A stretch of 64,000 nt of DNA, taken from assembly GCF_002243345.2 (NCBI RefSeq), contig NZ_CP022655.2, positions 1,676,501-1,740,500 on the forward strand, given 5' to 3'. This document shows, piece after piece, positions 25,268 through 36,068 of the stretch. Under the pieces are notes generated by a model. The model saw nothing but the letters and a program-made list of their open reading frames with translations, ran no database searches and was not told the DNA's origin. How positions within the stretch are numbered: position 1 is the first letter of the stretch; every line of letters begins with the position of its first letter. The position numbers and the translations under genes are program-made. Source of the stretch: Paenibacillus sp. RUD330 (GTDB lineage Bacteria; Bacillota; Bacilli; Paenibacillales; Paenibacillaceae).

Positions 25268-28200
25268 TTGAAGGAAGCCGATCGCTTGAAAGTAACGGTG
25301 GATATATACGGACATCAATACAAACTCACAGGCCACTCCAGCATCGACTATATCCGCCGGGTGGCGGCTCTCGTCGACGAGAACATGCATAAGCTGGCGA
25401 AAGGCTATCCGAGACTCGACATGCCGAGGCTGGCTGTGCTGGCGGCGGTGCATATGGCGGAGGACGTGTTCCGGCTGCGCAGCGACAGCGACCTGCTGAA
25501 GGAAGAGCAGAGCCTGCGCAAGACGCTTGTCGGAGAGCTCGAGAAAGCCCAGGCTTCGGTCGAGGGCATGCAGGAGGAGATGAAGCGGCGCGAGGAGGAG
25601 TCCAGGGCACGCCTCGATCAGCTGCTGAGCGAACGGGAACAAGCCGAGCGGGCCATGCGCAGCGAAGCGGAGGAAAGGCTTGGAGCGGTACAGGCCGCCG
25701 TAAAGGAAGAGACGCTGCGCCTGGAACGCGAAGGCTCCGAAGCCGCCGCTCGGCTAGAGGAGCGTTGGCTGGCTGAGCGCGAGGAGCTCGTAAGGGCGCA
25801 TCGCGGCGAGATCGAGGAGCGCGAGCGGCAGCATGAGAGCGAGCGCGGCGCATCGGCCCGCTTGCTGGAGTCGGAGCGCAAGGAATGGGAGCGGATGTAC
25901 GAGGAGTCCCAGGAGCGCGAGGAAGCTCACGCTGCGGCGCTGGAGCAGTCGGCGAGCCGGTATGCGGCGGAAAGCTCGGCGCTGAAGGATGCCTTGGAGC
26001 GCGAGCGCAAGCTTCTTCAGACGCAGCTTGAGGAGTCCAGGCGAGAGCTTGAGGAGCTGCTGGAGGGCGAGCGGGCAGCGGCTGCGGCACGCTTCGAGGA
26101 GCAGCGCTGCGAGCTCGACGAGGCTCACGCGGCACAGATCGAGGAGCGGGAGGCCAGGTTCGCCTCCGAGATGAAGAACCTCGAAAGCTCCTTGCAGCAG
26201 AAAGTCGCGGAGCTGCAGGAGCTGTACGACCGCGAGGCGGATGCCCGCGCCGTGGAGCGCGCCGAGCTTGAACAGCTCTATGAAGCGGAGTGCCGCGAGC
26301 GCGAGCAGGAGAGGGAAGCTTTGCTGCAGCAGCATCAGGAGGAGCTTGCTGCCCGCGAGAAGCTGTATCGCGAGCAGGTGAGCGCTCTGGAGGAGAAGCT
26401 GCTCGCCGAGCGCAAGGGCAAGGAAAGCGAGCTGGAGCAGCTGCGCGCTCGTCTGAGAGCGGAGATGGAAGGCGCGCTTGCCGGCCGGGAGGCCGATTGG
26501 CGCAGCGAGGCTGCGAAGCTGGAGGAGCGCCATGAGGCGCTTCTCGCAGAAGCGGCGGCCGCAGCGGAAGCGGCTATGGAGGAACGCGAGGCGAAGCTGC
26601 GGCTGGAGCTTGAGAGCCGGCAAAGCGAGGCGGCAGCCGCTGCCGAGGCGGCGCATCGCGAGCGCGAGGAGCAATTGCGCAAGCGGCATGATAGCGAGCT
26701 TGGCGAGGCGGCGGCTGCGGCGCAAGCGGCCTTGCTGGCGCGCGAGGCGGAGCTGCGCAAGCAGCAGGAGAGCGAGCTTGGCGAGGCGGCGGCTGCGGCG
26801 CAAGCGGCCTTGCTGGCGCGCGAGGCGGAGCTGCGCAAGCAGCAGGAGAGCGAGCTTGGCGAGGCGGCGGCTGCGGCGCAAGCGGCCTTGCTGGCGCGCG
26901 AGGCGGAGCTGCGCAAGCGGCATGAGAGCGAGCTTGGCGAGGCTGCGGCTGCGGCGCAAGCGGCGTTGCAGGAGCGCGAGGCAGAGCTGCGCAAGCAGCA
27001 GGAGAGCGAGCTTTCCGAGGCGCTGGCCGCTGCCGAGGCTTTGCTGCAGGAGGCGGAGCAGTCCCGGATCGACGCTGAAGCGCGTCTGCGCGAGCGGACG
27101 GCCTCTCTCGAGGCCGAGCTGGAACGTCTGCGTCTGGCGTCTTCGGCCGAGCGGGAAGCTGCGGCAAGCGAGCTCAGGGAGTCGCTGGAGCGTGCGGCGC
27201 GGGAAATCGAGCATGTGAAGGAAGCCGCAGAGCGCAGGGAGCTGGAGCGCTCGAAGGACGCCGAGGCGGAGCTGGAGCGTGCGAGAGCAGAAGCGGCAGC
27301 CGAGACGGAGCGGATCCGCGAGGAGCTGAGGCTGTCGGCCGCTGCTGCGGAAGCGAAGCTTGCCGCGGCGGAAGCGGCAGCCGCGCGTGCGGGAGAAGAG
27401 GCCGTCAAGGCGGAAGCCAAGGCCGCGAAGCTGGAGGAGAGCAATTCCCGAAACCGCGACCAATGGCAGTCTGAGCTCAAGAAGCTGGAGGATGCCCATC
27501 AAGGGGAGCTTCTTCGCAGCGCAGACGGCTGGGCGGAGGAGCGGAGCGAGCTGGAAAAGCGGCTTGGCGAGGCGGCGGCCTCCAATGCCGCGCTGCAGGA
27601 GGAGTGGAGCAAGCGGATAAGCGACGCCGAGGAGCATCTCTACTCCGTGCTGGAGCAGGAGGAGGCGCGCGGCCGTCTGCTCGAGGCGTCGCAAGCGCAG
27701 CTTCGCGGCACCCAGCAGGATCTGGATCTCGCCCGCGGTCGGCTGGAGGAGCTGCAAGCCAAGCTGGCCGCTGCCGAAGATCGCCTTGCGCAAGTCGAGC
27801 AAGGCCATCAGGGCCGCGTAAGCGGATTGCTGGAGGAGCTCCGGAGCGCCCAAGCGCGCGCCGAATCCCTGGAGCGGCAGGCCGCGGAACGGTCGGCCCA
27901 GGCGGAAGCGGAGCGGGAGGCTTCCGAGCGGGCAGCCGGGGAGCGTATGCTCCAGCTGGAGGAGAAGCTGCGGGAGCTGAAGCAGCTTGCGGCTCAGCGC
28001 GAAGATCAGCTTAGACAGCTGGCGGAGGAGCAGGAGGAGCAATCCGGCACGGAAGCCGAGCTGCGGCGGGAGATGGAGCGTGCCCGCCAGGAGGCTGCGG
28101 CATCGGGATCGGCCCTTGAGCGGCTGGAGAGCGTCCTGCAGGAGCTGGAAGCGGAGCGTTCGGACAATCGCGACGGCATCAGCCATCTCCATACGGAGAA

Positions 28201-28318
28201 CGAGCGGCTGGCCGAATCCCATGAACGGCTTAAGATCGAGCATGAAAAGCTCCGCAGCGAATATTCCAAGCTGCAGACAGAGTACAACGAATGGATCGAG
28301 CTGATCGAACAGAGCTGA
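25268..28318 (+). CDS. zapA: ZapA-domain protein with giant coiled-coil extension
   Basis: 1016 residues from TTG 25268 behind GGGAGG. The in-frame extension upstream has no site. Residues 1-95 are a ZapA domain: LKVTVDIYGHQYKL, STIDY-like HSSIDYIRRVAALVDENM, and PRLAVLAAVHMAEDVFRL. ZapA normally ends there (85-110 residues) and bundles FtsZ. Here about 900 residues of Glu/Ala/Arg/Leu-rich coiled coil follow, almost without Pro or Gly breaks, including five 26-residue tandem repeats at about 471-600. The gene order pheT-zapA-mutS2 matches the ordinary Bacillales zapA locus, so this is the resident ZapA, enlarged. A Z-ring bundler with a long spacer arm is my inference. Confidence 0.85.
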   Translation: MKEADRLKVTVDIYGHQYKLTGHSSIDYIRRVAALVDENMHKLAKGYPRLDMPRLAVLAAVHMAEDVFRLRSDSDLLKEEQSLRKTLVGELEKAQASVEGMQEEMKRREEESRARLDQLLSEREQAERAMRSEAEERLGAVQAAVKEETLRLEREGSEAAARLEERWLAEREELVRAHRGEIEERERQHESERGASARLLESERKEWERMYEESQEREEAHAAALEQSASRYAAESSALKDALERERKLLQTQLEESRRELEELLEGERAAAAARFEEQRCELDEAHAAQIEEREARFASEMKNLESSLQQKVAELQELYDREADARAVERAELEQLYEAECREREQEREALLQQHQEELAAREKLYREQVSALEEKLLAERKGKESELEQLRARLRAEMEGALAGREADWRSEAAKLEERHEALLAEAAAAAEAAMEEREAKLRLELESRQSEAAAAAEAAHREREEQLRKRHDSELGEAAAAAQAALLAREAELRKQQESELGEAAAAAQAALLAREAELRKQQESELGEAAAAAQAALLAREAELRKRHESELGEAAAAAQAALQEREAELRKQQESELSEALAAAEALLQEAEQSRIDAEARLRERTASLEAELERLRLASSAEREAAASELRESLERAAREIEHVKEAAERRELERSKDAEAELERARAEAAAETERIREELRLSAAAAEAKLAAAEAAAARAGEEAVKAEAKAAKLEESNSRNRDQWQSELKKLEDAHQGELLRSADGWAEERSELEKRLGEAAASNAALQEEWSKRISDAEEHLYSVLEQEEARGRLLEASQAQLRGTQQDLDLARGRLEELQAKLAAAEDRLAQVEQGHQGRVSGLLEELRSAQARAESLERQAAERSAQAEAEREASERAAGERMLQLEEKLRELKQLAAQREDQLRQLAEEQEEQSGTEAELRREMERARQEAAASGSALERLESVLQELEAERSDNRDGISHLHTENERLAESHERLKIEHEKLRSEYSKLQTEYNEWIELIEQS
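26678..27067 (+). repeat. 78-bp tandem repeat inside the ZapA fusion gene
   Basis: Units begin at 26678, 26756, 26834, 26912 and 26990. Each encodes 26 residues of the type RKQQESELGEAAAAAQAALL plus AREAEL. The first three are almost identical in DNA, the fourth diverges slightly and the fifth more. In-frame unit length preserves a heptad-like register only approximately (26 residues). Confidence 0.9.
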
Positions 28319-28354
28319 CAGGCTCTGCGGCGTCCGAGCTCGTCACCGCAGCTC

Positions 28355-28402
28355 AAAAAAACCGTCTCCTTGCCGCTTGCGGCAGCCGAGACGGTTTTTT
28401 TT
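28355..28402. terminator. Bidirectional terminator between convergent genes
   Basis: AAAAAACCGTCTC pairs with GAGACGGTTTTTT around an inner CTTGCCGC/GCGGCAG hairpin. It ends both the ZapA fusion gene and the cupredoxin gene. Confidence 0.9.
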
Positions 28403-28467
28403 GCATGCCGGCACAATTCAAGCCGGCTGCGTAAACAGGGAACGATGCCCCCTTGATGAGCGGAATC

Positions 28468-28851
28468 CTACTGGACCTTGAGAACCGCGCGCATTTTTTC
28501 ATGGCCGGGTCCGCATGGGATGCTGCAGACAATTTCATATTCGCCGGCATCGTTGATGGTGTAAACCTTCGATTGTCCTGCTTTCAAGGCAATATCCGTG
28601 TTGGCGACCTTGATGCCGTGGATGCCGTCGGTTTCGACCTTGATCCGTACCGGCTCGCCTTTTTTCACTTCGTATGTCTGCTGGTCGAACTTGTAATTGG
28701 TGGCTTTGACGACGACCTCCTGGGAGGCCGGAGCCGAATCCTCCGTCGTGGAGGCGGAATTGCTGGCGCCGGAGCCGCATGCGGTGAGCGCAACGAGAAG
28801 TACGGCCATGGCGGCCGCGAGCGGCAGCTTTCTTCCCCATTTATGCAACAT
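28468..28851 (-). CDS. CuA-type cupredoxin lipoprotein
   Basis: 127 residues. A signal peptide with lipobox LTAC (Cys 25) gives an anchored extracellular protein. A Ser/Thr linker is followed by a cupredoxin domain from about 44. The copper site reads H in DGIHGIK and CSIPCGPGHEKM, which is the CxxxCxxxHxxM arrangement of the binuclear CuA centre in cytochrome oxidase subunit II. No membrane helices or oxidase genes adjoin, so it is a soluble-domain electron carrier or copper-delivery protein rather than an oxidase subunit. Confidence 0.85.
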   Translation of the reverse strand: MLHKWGRKLPLAAAMAVLLVALTACGSGASNSASTTEDSAPASQEVVVKATNYKFDQQTYEVKKGEPVRIKVETDGIHGIKVANTDIALKAGQSKVYTINDAGEYEIVCSIPCGPGHEKMRAVLKVQ

Positions 28852-29002
28852 GACTGTGTTTGTCCCCTTTCGGATTGTCTTCTATCTATCATAACGAATT
28901 TGGATATGGGATGAAACGAGTATGCCGGACAGGGTTTGAACAAAAAATGACATATGTAGAGGCACGAAAGGAGCGGTTGCCGGCTCCGTTCCGTGCCTGC
29001 GG

Positions 29003-29362
29003 TCAATGATGCTCTTTCTTGCTGCGGCCGGCATCGAAAGGCGTCGGAATGAAGAGATCGATGATCCCGATGACGAGCGCGGCCAGAATGGCGCCGAGCC
29101 AGGTCACGGTTACTCCTCCGACGATGAATTGGGCCAGCCAGATGACGACGACGCTCGCGATGAAGCCGACGATGCCGCGTCCGAAAGGGGTCACTCTTTT
29201 GCCGAAGATGCCTTCGACGACCCATCCAAGCAGAGCGATGACCAGAGCCAGCATCAACGCGCTCCAGAATCCACCTACGGCAAACTGGGGAACGATGTAA
29301 CCCACCAGCATCAGAACGATGGCCGCGACGATGAAACGAACGACATGTCCTAAAAAGCTCAT
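29003..29362 (-). CDS. YvlD-like (phage holin family 4) membrane protein
   Basis: 119 residues with four hydrophobic helices (FIVAAIVLMLVGYIV, ALMLALVIALLGWVVEGI, GIVGFIASVVVIWLAQFIV, WLGAILAALVIGIIDLFI) and a short basic/His tail SKKEHH. This is the pattern of the YvlD/DUF360 family, which is envelope-stress linked in Bacillus. An excellent AAGGAGGT precedes the start. It is divergent from mutS2. A GC-rich hairpin at about 28959-28998 follows its stop and may be its terminator, though the T run is displaced. Confidence 0.8.
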   Translation of the reverse strand: MSFLGHVVRFIVAAIVLMLVGYIVPQFAVGGFWSALMLALVIALLGWVVEGIFGKRVTPFGRGIVGFIASVVVIWLAQFIVGGVTVTWLGAILAALVIGIIDLFIPTPFDAGRSKKEHH

Positions 29363-29504
29363 GCGGGTACCTCCTTAGTGAATTGAAGTTTGAACTCAGC
29401 CTTCGCTCCTAGTGTGGATGTTTTCGGGCTATTTCATGTATAGCCGATTTGACCTGCGTGCGCGGATCCGCCGCTTCCGGTATAATGACGTTGAAAGGAG
29501 CTGC

Positions 29505-31877
<2,373 letters not shown>

Positions 31878-31948
31878 CCGCCGCGGCTACGGCGAGCCGA
31901 GGACCGGAGGCTGAATGAAACCAAGGCAAGCAGGCAGGAGGTGCGGGA

Positions 31949-32365
31949 ATGGACAGGATTGTCGATGGTCTGCTGCGCAACGAGTACTTTTCCTCCCTGA
32001 TTTATGTATCCATTGCCATCATGGCTTTGATCCTGTTCTTATCCTTGTTCGAATGGGTCGCGAAGTACAAATGCTGGGATGAAATCCGCAAAGGCAATAT
32101 GGCGGTTGCGTTCGCGACCGGCGGCAAAATATTCGGCATCTGCAACATTTTCCGTTTTTCCGCCAATGCCGGGGATTCCATCTATGCGGGCTTGCTTTGG
32201 GGCGCATACGGGTTTATCATATTGCTTCTCGCCTACTTTCTGTTCGAGTTTCTGACTCCGGTATTCCGGATCGACGAGGAAATCAGGAAGGATAACCGTG
32301 CGGTCGGATTCATCGCGATGGTCATATCCGTCTCCATTTCCTTCGTGATCGGAGGAACGATATAG
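31949..32365 (+). CDS. DUF350 family membrane protein
   Basis: 138 residues, four hydrophobic helices in two similar pairs. The repeated motif EIRKGNMAVAFATGGKIFGI and EEIRKDNRAVGFIAMVISVS is the DUF350 duplication (YjfL family). Function is unknown; the family often sits with stress or membrane-maintenance genes. ATG 31949 follows GCAGGAGGTGCGGGA. It is probably cotranscribed with the next two small genes. Confidence 0.8.
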   Translation: MDRIVDGLLRNEYFSSLIYVSIAIMALILFLSLFEWVAKYKCWDEIRKGNMAVAFATGGKIFGICNIFRFSANAGDSIYAGLLWGAYGFIILLLAYFLFEFLTPVFRIDEEIRKDNRAVGFIAMVISVSISFVIGGTI

Positions 32366-32403
32366 AAGCCGACTTGCGAGGCATAAGCAGCGGAGGGCTT
32401 GGG

Positions 32404-32478
32404 ATGAAATACTTATGGGGCACGCTTGCCGTGCTTGCGGTATTGTTTTTTGTTTTGGGAATCATCTATTTGAACTGA
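32404..32478 (+). CDS. 24-residue single-pass membrane peptide
   Basis: MKYLWGTLAVLAVLFFVLGIIYLN encodes one short hydrophobic helix with a basic start (sequence given here in parts: MKYLWGT, then LAVLAVLFFVLGIIYLN). GGAGGG lies eight bases before the ATG. It sits between the DUF350 gene and the zinc-knuckle gene, with gaps of 38 and 18 bases, as one would expect for a genuine small operon member. No family known to me. Confidence 0.6.
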   Translation: MKYLWGTLAVLAVLFFVLGIIYLN

Positions 32479-32496
32479 CGGAAGGAGACGGAGCCG

Positions 32497-33027
32497 ATGA
32501 GCAAAGAAATGCAGGAAACAGGCTTGATCTGCCCTTGGTGCTCGACTGAAATCGTATGGGATGAGGAGATCGGTCCGGAAGAGTACTGCCCTCATTGCGA
32601 GAACGAGCTGACCGGATACCGGACGTTGAAGCTGGGCGAGAACGATGCGGACGCCCCGGAAGCGGCAGAGGCCGAGGACGGCGAGGCTGCGGACTGGGAT
32701 GCCGACGAGCAGGCCGGCGACGACACGGGCTGGGCCGGAGGAGGCAGGCCTCGTTCCTGGCTGCTCGCCGACGAGAAGATCCAGCGGATCATGGACGATC
32801 AGGAGGAAATGCCGGAATGTCCGTCCTGCAGGGAGTACATGCTGTTCGGCGGCACCCAGCAGCTGGCTCCATTCGAGCCGGCCGCGCCACCGGCGCTGAA
32901 GAAGCCGCTCCTCCCGCCATCGCCGGGCCTGCAGGTCTACGTCTGCCCGGCTTGCCATGAGGTGTCGCTCAAGCTTGACCGCGATGCCAGGGGCTTCCTG
33001 ACTTCCGCGCTCGGCGCGGAAAGCTGA
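32497..33027 (+). CDS. Four-CPxC zinc-ribbon protein, unknown function
   Basis: 176 residues, no membrane segment. Four knuckles form two candidate zinc ribbons: CPWC (about 12) with CPHC (about 31), then CPSC (about 108) with CPAC (about 149). An acidic Glu/Asp/Ala linker (about 50-75) separates the first pair from the second, and a Pro-rich loop lies within the second. GGAAGGAG precedes the ATG. The zinc ribbons suggest nucleic-acid or protein binding. I do not recognise a named family. Confidence 0.75.
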   Translation: MSKEMQETGLICPWCSTEIVWDEEIGPEEYCPHCENELTGYRTLKLGENDADAPEAAEAEDGEAADWDADEQAGDDTGWAGGGRPRSWLLADEKIQRIMDDQEEMPECPSCREYMLFGGTQQLAPFEPAAPPALKKPLLPPSPGLQVYVCPACHEVSLKLDRDARGFLTSALGAES

Positions 33028-33237
33028 TCATCTGTTTTTGGCAACCAGCGGCTGAACAAAAAGCCGGGGCTGTCCTTCAAGTCATGAACATGACTGGGGG
33101 CGGCCCTTTTCGTTTTTTCAGCTGTCATGCCCCAGCATGAAAGACGCAAGACCAATGCCTGCCCGCTGAACCAAATAAAGGCATGCAGATGAACTCGGCA
33201 GCCGGGGAATGCTGTCACGATGGAGGTGGTTGCTGAT

Positions 33238-34647
33238 ATGGGCACACGCAAACATCGCAGGCGGCGGCAGTCCGCTCCGGCAGACCGGCCTGTTTCCGGA
33301 CAAGGAGCGATACCGGACAGAGGGGATGTCGAAGCGGCTGCAATGGCGGGAGAAATGCCGATCGGAGGGGACGCCGGCTCTTCGGCGCCGCACGGGCAGA
33401 AGGCCGCAAGCCGGGGCGCGGCTGCCATCGACGGCCAAGCCGCCATGCTGCTCGCCGTGCTGACCTTGTTCAATGCGGCGAATGCCTTTTCAGGGACGTT
33501 CGTACCGGTCTACCTGTTCAAGGCAGGCCACAACTACAGCCTGGTCGGCATGTATTCCCTGCTTCAATACTTATGCGGAGGAATAATCGTATGGCTCGCC
33601 GGGGCTTGGGTGAAGCAGAGGGGGCTGGTGCTGTCGCTGAGAACAGGCGTCGCTTTATCCGGCATCTTTTATTTGAGCGTGCTGCTGCTGGGGGGAGCCG
33701 CCCGGAGCTATGCCGCGCCGCTCGGCATGCTGAACGGCATCGCAGGCGGATTTTTTTGGCTCGCCTACAATGTCCTCTATTTTGAAATCACCGAAAGGGA
33801 CAACCGGGACCGGTTCAACGGATGGGCCGGCTTGCTTGCTTCGGGGGTCGGCATGTTCGCGCCATGGCTGTCCGGAATCATCATCGCCGCCCGTGGAGGC
33901 GATGCCGGATACGCGGTCATTTTCGGCTTGTCGCTTGTGCTGTTCGTATTAGCCGCAGTCATCAGCGCCAAGCTGAAAAAAAGACCTCCGCAAGGACGGT
34001 ACGAATGGCTCATGGCCATCCGCGAGCTGAAGGATCCGTCAAGCCCATGGCGCCGCTTCGTGCCGGCCATTCTGTTCCAGGGGCTCCGGGACGGGGTCTT
34101 CATGTTCCTGATCGGCTTGACCGTATATGCGGCGACACAGCAGGAAAAGCAGCTCGGCACCTTTTATCTCGTCACCTCGCTTGTCGCCCTCGTAAGCTTC
34201 TGGATCTGCGGCAAGCTGCTGCGGCCGTCCAGACGGAGCGCGGCTATGCTGGCGGGCACGCTGGCCATGACGGCGGTCGTCGTTCCGCTGCTGGCCGGGG
34301 TGAAATATTCCACGCTGCTGCTGCTTGGGATCGGAACGTCTTTGTTCGCTCCGTTGTATATGATTCCCATGACCTCCGCCGTGTTCGATCTGATCGGAAG
34401 AAGCGAGGATTCGGTACGGAGAAGGGTGGAGTATACGGTGCTTAGAGAAGCCTCGCTCACAGTCGGGCGCGTGGCGGGAGTAGCGGCGTTCCTCGTCGTG
34501 GCTGCCGGAGGAAACCCGAGTCCGGATCGGCTGGCTTGGCTTCTGCTTGTTCTGGGCTCCGCTCCGATTGCCGGCTGGTGGTTCATCAGGCGTTCCCTGA
34601 AGCCGCGGGAGCAGCCGGCGTCGGCCGCGCCGGGGAGCCAGCCATGA
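33238..34647 (+). CDS. Major facilitator superfamily transporter
   Basis: 469 residues. ATG 33238 is chosen because GGAGGTGG lies inside the alternative start region at 33222. The first ~65 residues are hydrophilic and basic-acidic, unusual for the superfamily. Twelve helices follow, from AAMLLAVLTLFNAANAF to LAWLLLVLGSAPIAGWWF. The loop 2-3 motif is weak (AGAWVKQRG). It resembles the YfkF-like permeases of Bacillales, but the substrate cannot be inferred. Its 3' end runs into direct repeats (34652-34739). Confidence 0.85.
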   Translation: MGTRKHRRRRQSAPADRPVSGQGAIPDRGDVEAAAMAGEMPIGGDAGSSAPHGQKAASRGAAAIDGQAAMLLAVLTLFNAANAFSGTFVPVYLFKAGHNYSLVGMYSLLQYLCGGIIVWLAGAWVKQRGLVLSLRTGVALSGIFYLSVLLLGGAARSYAAPLGMLNGIAGGFFWLAYNVLYFEITERDNRDRFNGWAGLLASGVGMFAPWLSGIIIAARGGDAGYAVIFGLSLVLFVLAAVISAKLKKRPPQGRYEWLMAIRELKDPSSPWRRFVPAILFQGLRDGVFMFLIGLTVYAATQQEKQLGTFYLVTSLVALVSFWICGKLLRPSRRSAAMLAGTLAMTAVVVPLLAGVKYSTLLLLGIGTSLFAPLYMIPMTSAVFDLIGRSEDSVRRRVEYTVLREASLTVGRVAGVAAFLVVAAGGNPSPDRLAWLLLVLGSAPIAGWWFIRRSLKPREQPASAAPGSQP

Positions 34648-34651
34648 AGGT

Positions 34652-34739
34652 GCCGGCCCGGTCCTGGGCTCCGCCCGCCAAGCTCAGCTGCCCGCCGCCG
34701 ACTGCCGGCCCGGTTCTGGGACCCGCCCGCGAAGCTCAG
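34652..34739. repeat. Two copies of a 36-base GC-rich direct repeat
   Basis: GCCGGCCCGGT...CTGGG...CCGCCCGC.AAGCTCAG occurs at about 34652-34688 and again at 34703-34739, with a partial third copy (GACCCGCCCGCCAACTGCCGG region) beyond. The array fills the gap between the convergent MFS and cotH genes and enters the end of cotH. Confidence 0.7.
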
Positions 34740-35854
34740 TCTGAGGACCCGCCCGCCAACTGCCGGCGAGGCAAGCTTGCGCCACTCCCCAGCCAGCGTC
34801 TCAGCTCCGCCTTGACGAACCGGCGGCGCTTGCCGATGTAGGCGAGGATGAAGGCCTTTTCTCCGCCGAACGCCTTCAGCGTCGCAGCGCGCGCAGGATC
34901 GAGCTTGACGGCAGCAGCGATCCTCTCCAGCATGCCGCCCGCGACGGGACCGATCCGCTCTTCCGTGAACTCCGTCTCCATGATGCGCTCCAGCTCTTCG
35001 GCATATCGCCTTCTCCATTCCGGGAACTGGAAGACGCGGCGCGTCAAGCCGTTGTAGCCCTGGATCCGCACGAGATCGGCCGAGCAGGGCTTGCCGAAGC
35101 AATTGCGGCCCCATGAGCCTTCGTAATCCCAGGGAAGGATGCCGTAGCGGCCGGAAGCTTCATCCTCGTACAAGGCGTAGTTCTGCTCGAAGCCATCGTA
35201 GTTGCCGGTGAGCACGGCGCCGGCCAGCCATTTGAAATACAGGTCCAGATCGAGCCGCTCCTCGATGGCCTCCTGCAGGCGGGAGTCTTTGAGCCGGTGG
35301 AGGCCGCCGATGAAGTCGGATAAGCGGACAAGCGTGCCTCCGTCTCCTTCGACGAACTCATACCCGTCGGCAAGAGACCGCTTGCGGCGCCGGGACTCGG
35401 GATCCTTGAGCTCGAAGTTGGCGCTGTCGTTGGCCGCATACAGAAGCGACCGGTAGCGGATTCCGCGCATGGAAAAAAAGCGGGAATTGACGGCTTCGAT
35501 CTCCAGATAAACGCCGTCCGGCCTGCCGCTGACCGACAGCCATACCGGACGCGTGCGCGGGGACGGGACCCCGATCTGCTCCATGAAATGAAAGCTGAGC
35601 GCGTTGCGGATCATGGAAGGGTCATCCGATTCCGCATTCCAATGAAGGACCAGCCCGCTGTCCAATTGGATCTCGTAGGATTTCTTCGCGTATTCCCGCG
35701 TATGTCCGCCTCTGTAGCGGATTCTCGCGCCTGATATCCGTCCGCCGATGCCGAGCTTCGCAGGCACATATCTGCGGCTCCATATATCCCGGTCAAGCTC
35801 CGACCTCTGATCCGGTCCCATCCACACCGACCGCTCCGGAATTCCTGTCCGCAT
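34736..35854 (-). CDS. cotH: CotH-family spore coat protein kinase
   Basis: 372 residues from ATG at 35852-35854 with GAGGAGG before it. CotH kinase-fold motifs are RGGHTREYAKKSYEIQLDSG, an equivalent of the HKSWK-like start, RPVWLSVSGRPDGVYLEIEAV, NYDGFEQNYALYEDE and the metal/catalytic segment GILPWDYEGSWG. CotH phosphorylates coat proteins (CotB, CotG) in Bacillus. The C-terminal tail is Arg/Ser/Gly-rich. The genes that follow on the other strand are also coat-like, so this is a small spore-coat region. Confidence 0.9.
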   Translation of the reverse strand: MRTGIPERSVWMGPDQRSELDRDIWSRRYVPAKLGIGGRISGARIRYRGGHTREYAKKSYEIQLDSGLVLHWNAESDDPSMIRNALSFHFMEQIGVPSPRTRPVWLSVSGRPDGVYLEIEAVNSRFFSMRGIRYRSLLYAANDSANFELKDPESRRRKRSLADGYEFVEGDGGTLVRLSDFIGGLHRLKDSRLQEAIEERLDLDLYFKWLAGAVLTGNYDGFEQNYALYEDEASGRYGILPWDYEGSWGRNCFGKPCSADLVRIQGYNGLTRRVFQFPEWRRRYAEELERIMETEFTEERIGPVAGGMLERIAAAVKLDPARAATLKAFGGEKAFILAYIGKRRRFVKAELRRWLGSGASLPRRQLAGGSSD

Positions 35855-36068
35855 ATGCCCATCCTCCTCTTGCCGCCTTCGGCCTGAGGCGTATCCGCCC
35901 ATGCGTTACCCTATTCGGAATACGGCAGGATGGTTCGGCCGGCGGCGGCTCTCCCGCTCCGCCAACCTCCCTGTCGCCGGGAAGACAGGCCGCATATACT
36001 GGGGACAGGAAGAGCGGCTATCCCACGAGAGCTCCTTCCTTCAAGCAGGAGGCGATCCAACAGCATCC

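Noticed and set aside
25754-28243. 829-residue minus-strand frame opposite the ZapA fusion
   Set aside because: Antisense of a GC-rich coiled-coil gene. Its Leu/Arg-rich translation mirrors the Glu/Ala codons, and there is no ribosome site.
29449-29486. TTGACC and TATAAT before mutS2 as a promoter
   Set aside because: The spacing is 26 bases, too long for a sigma-A promoter. TATAAT alone without TGn is insufficient.
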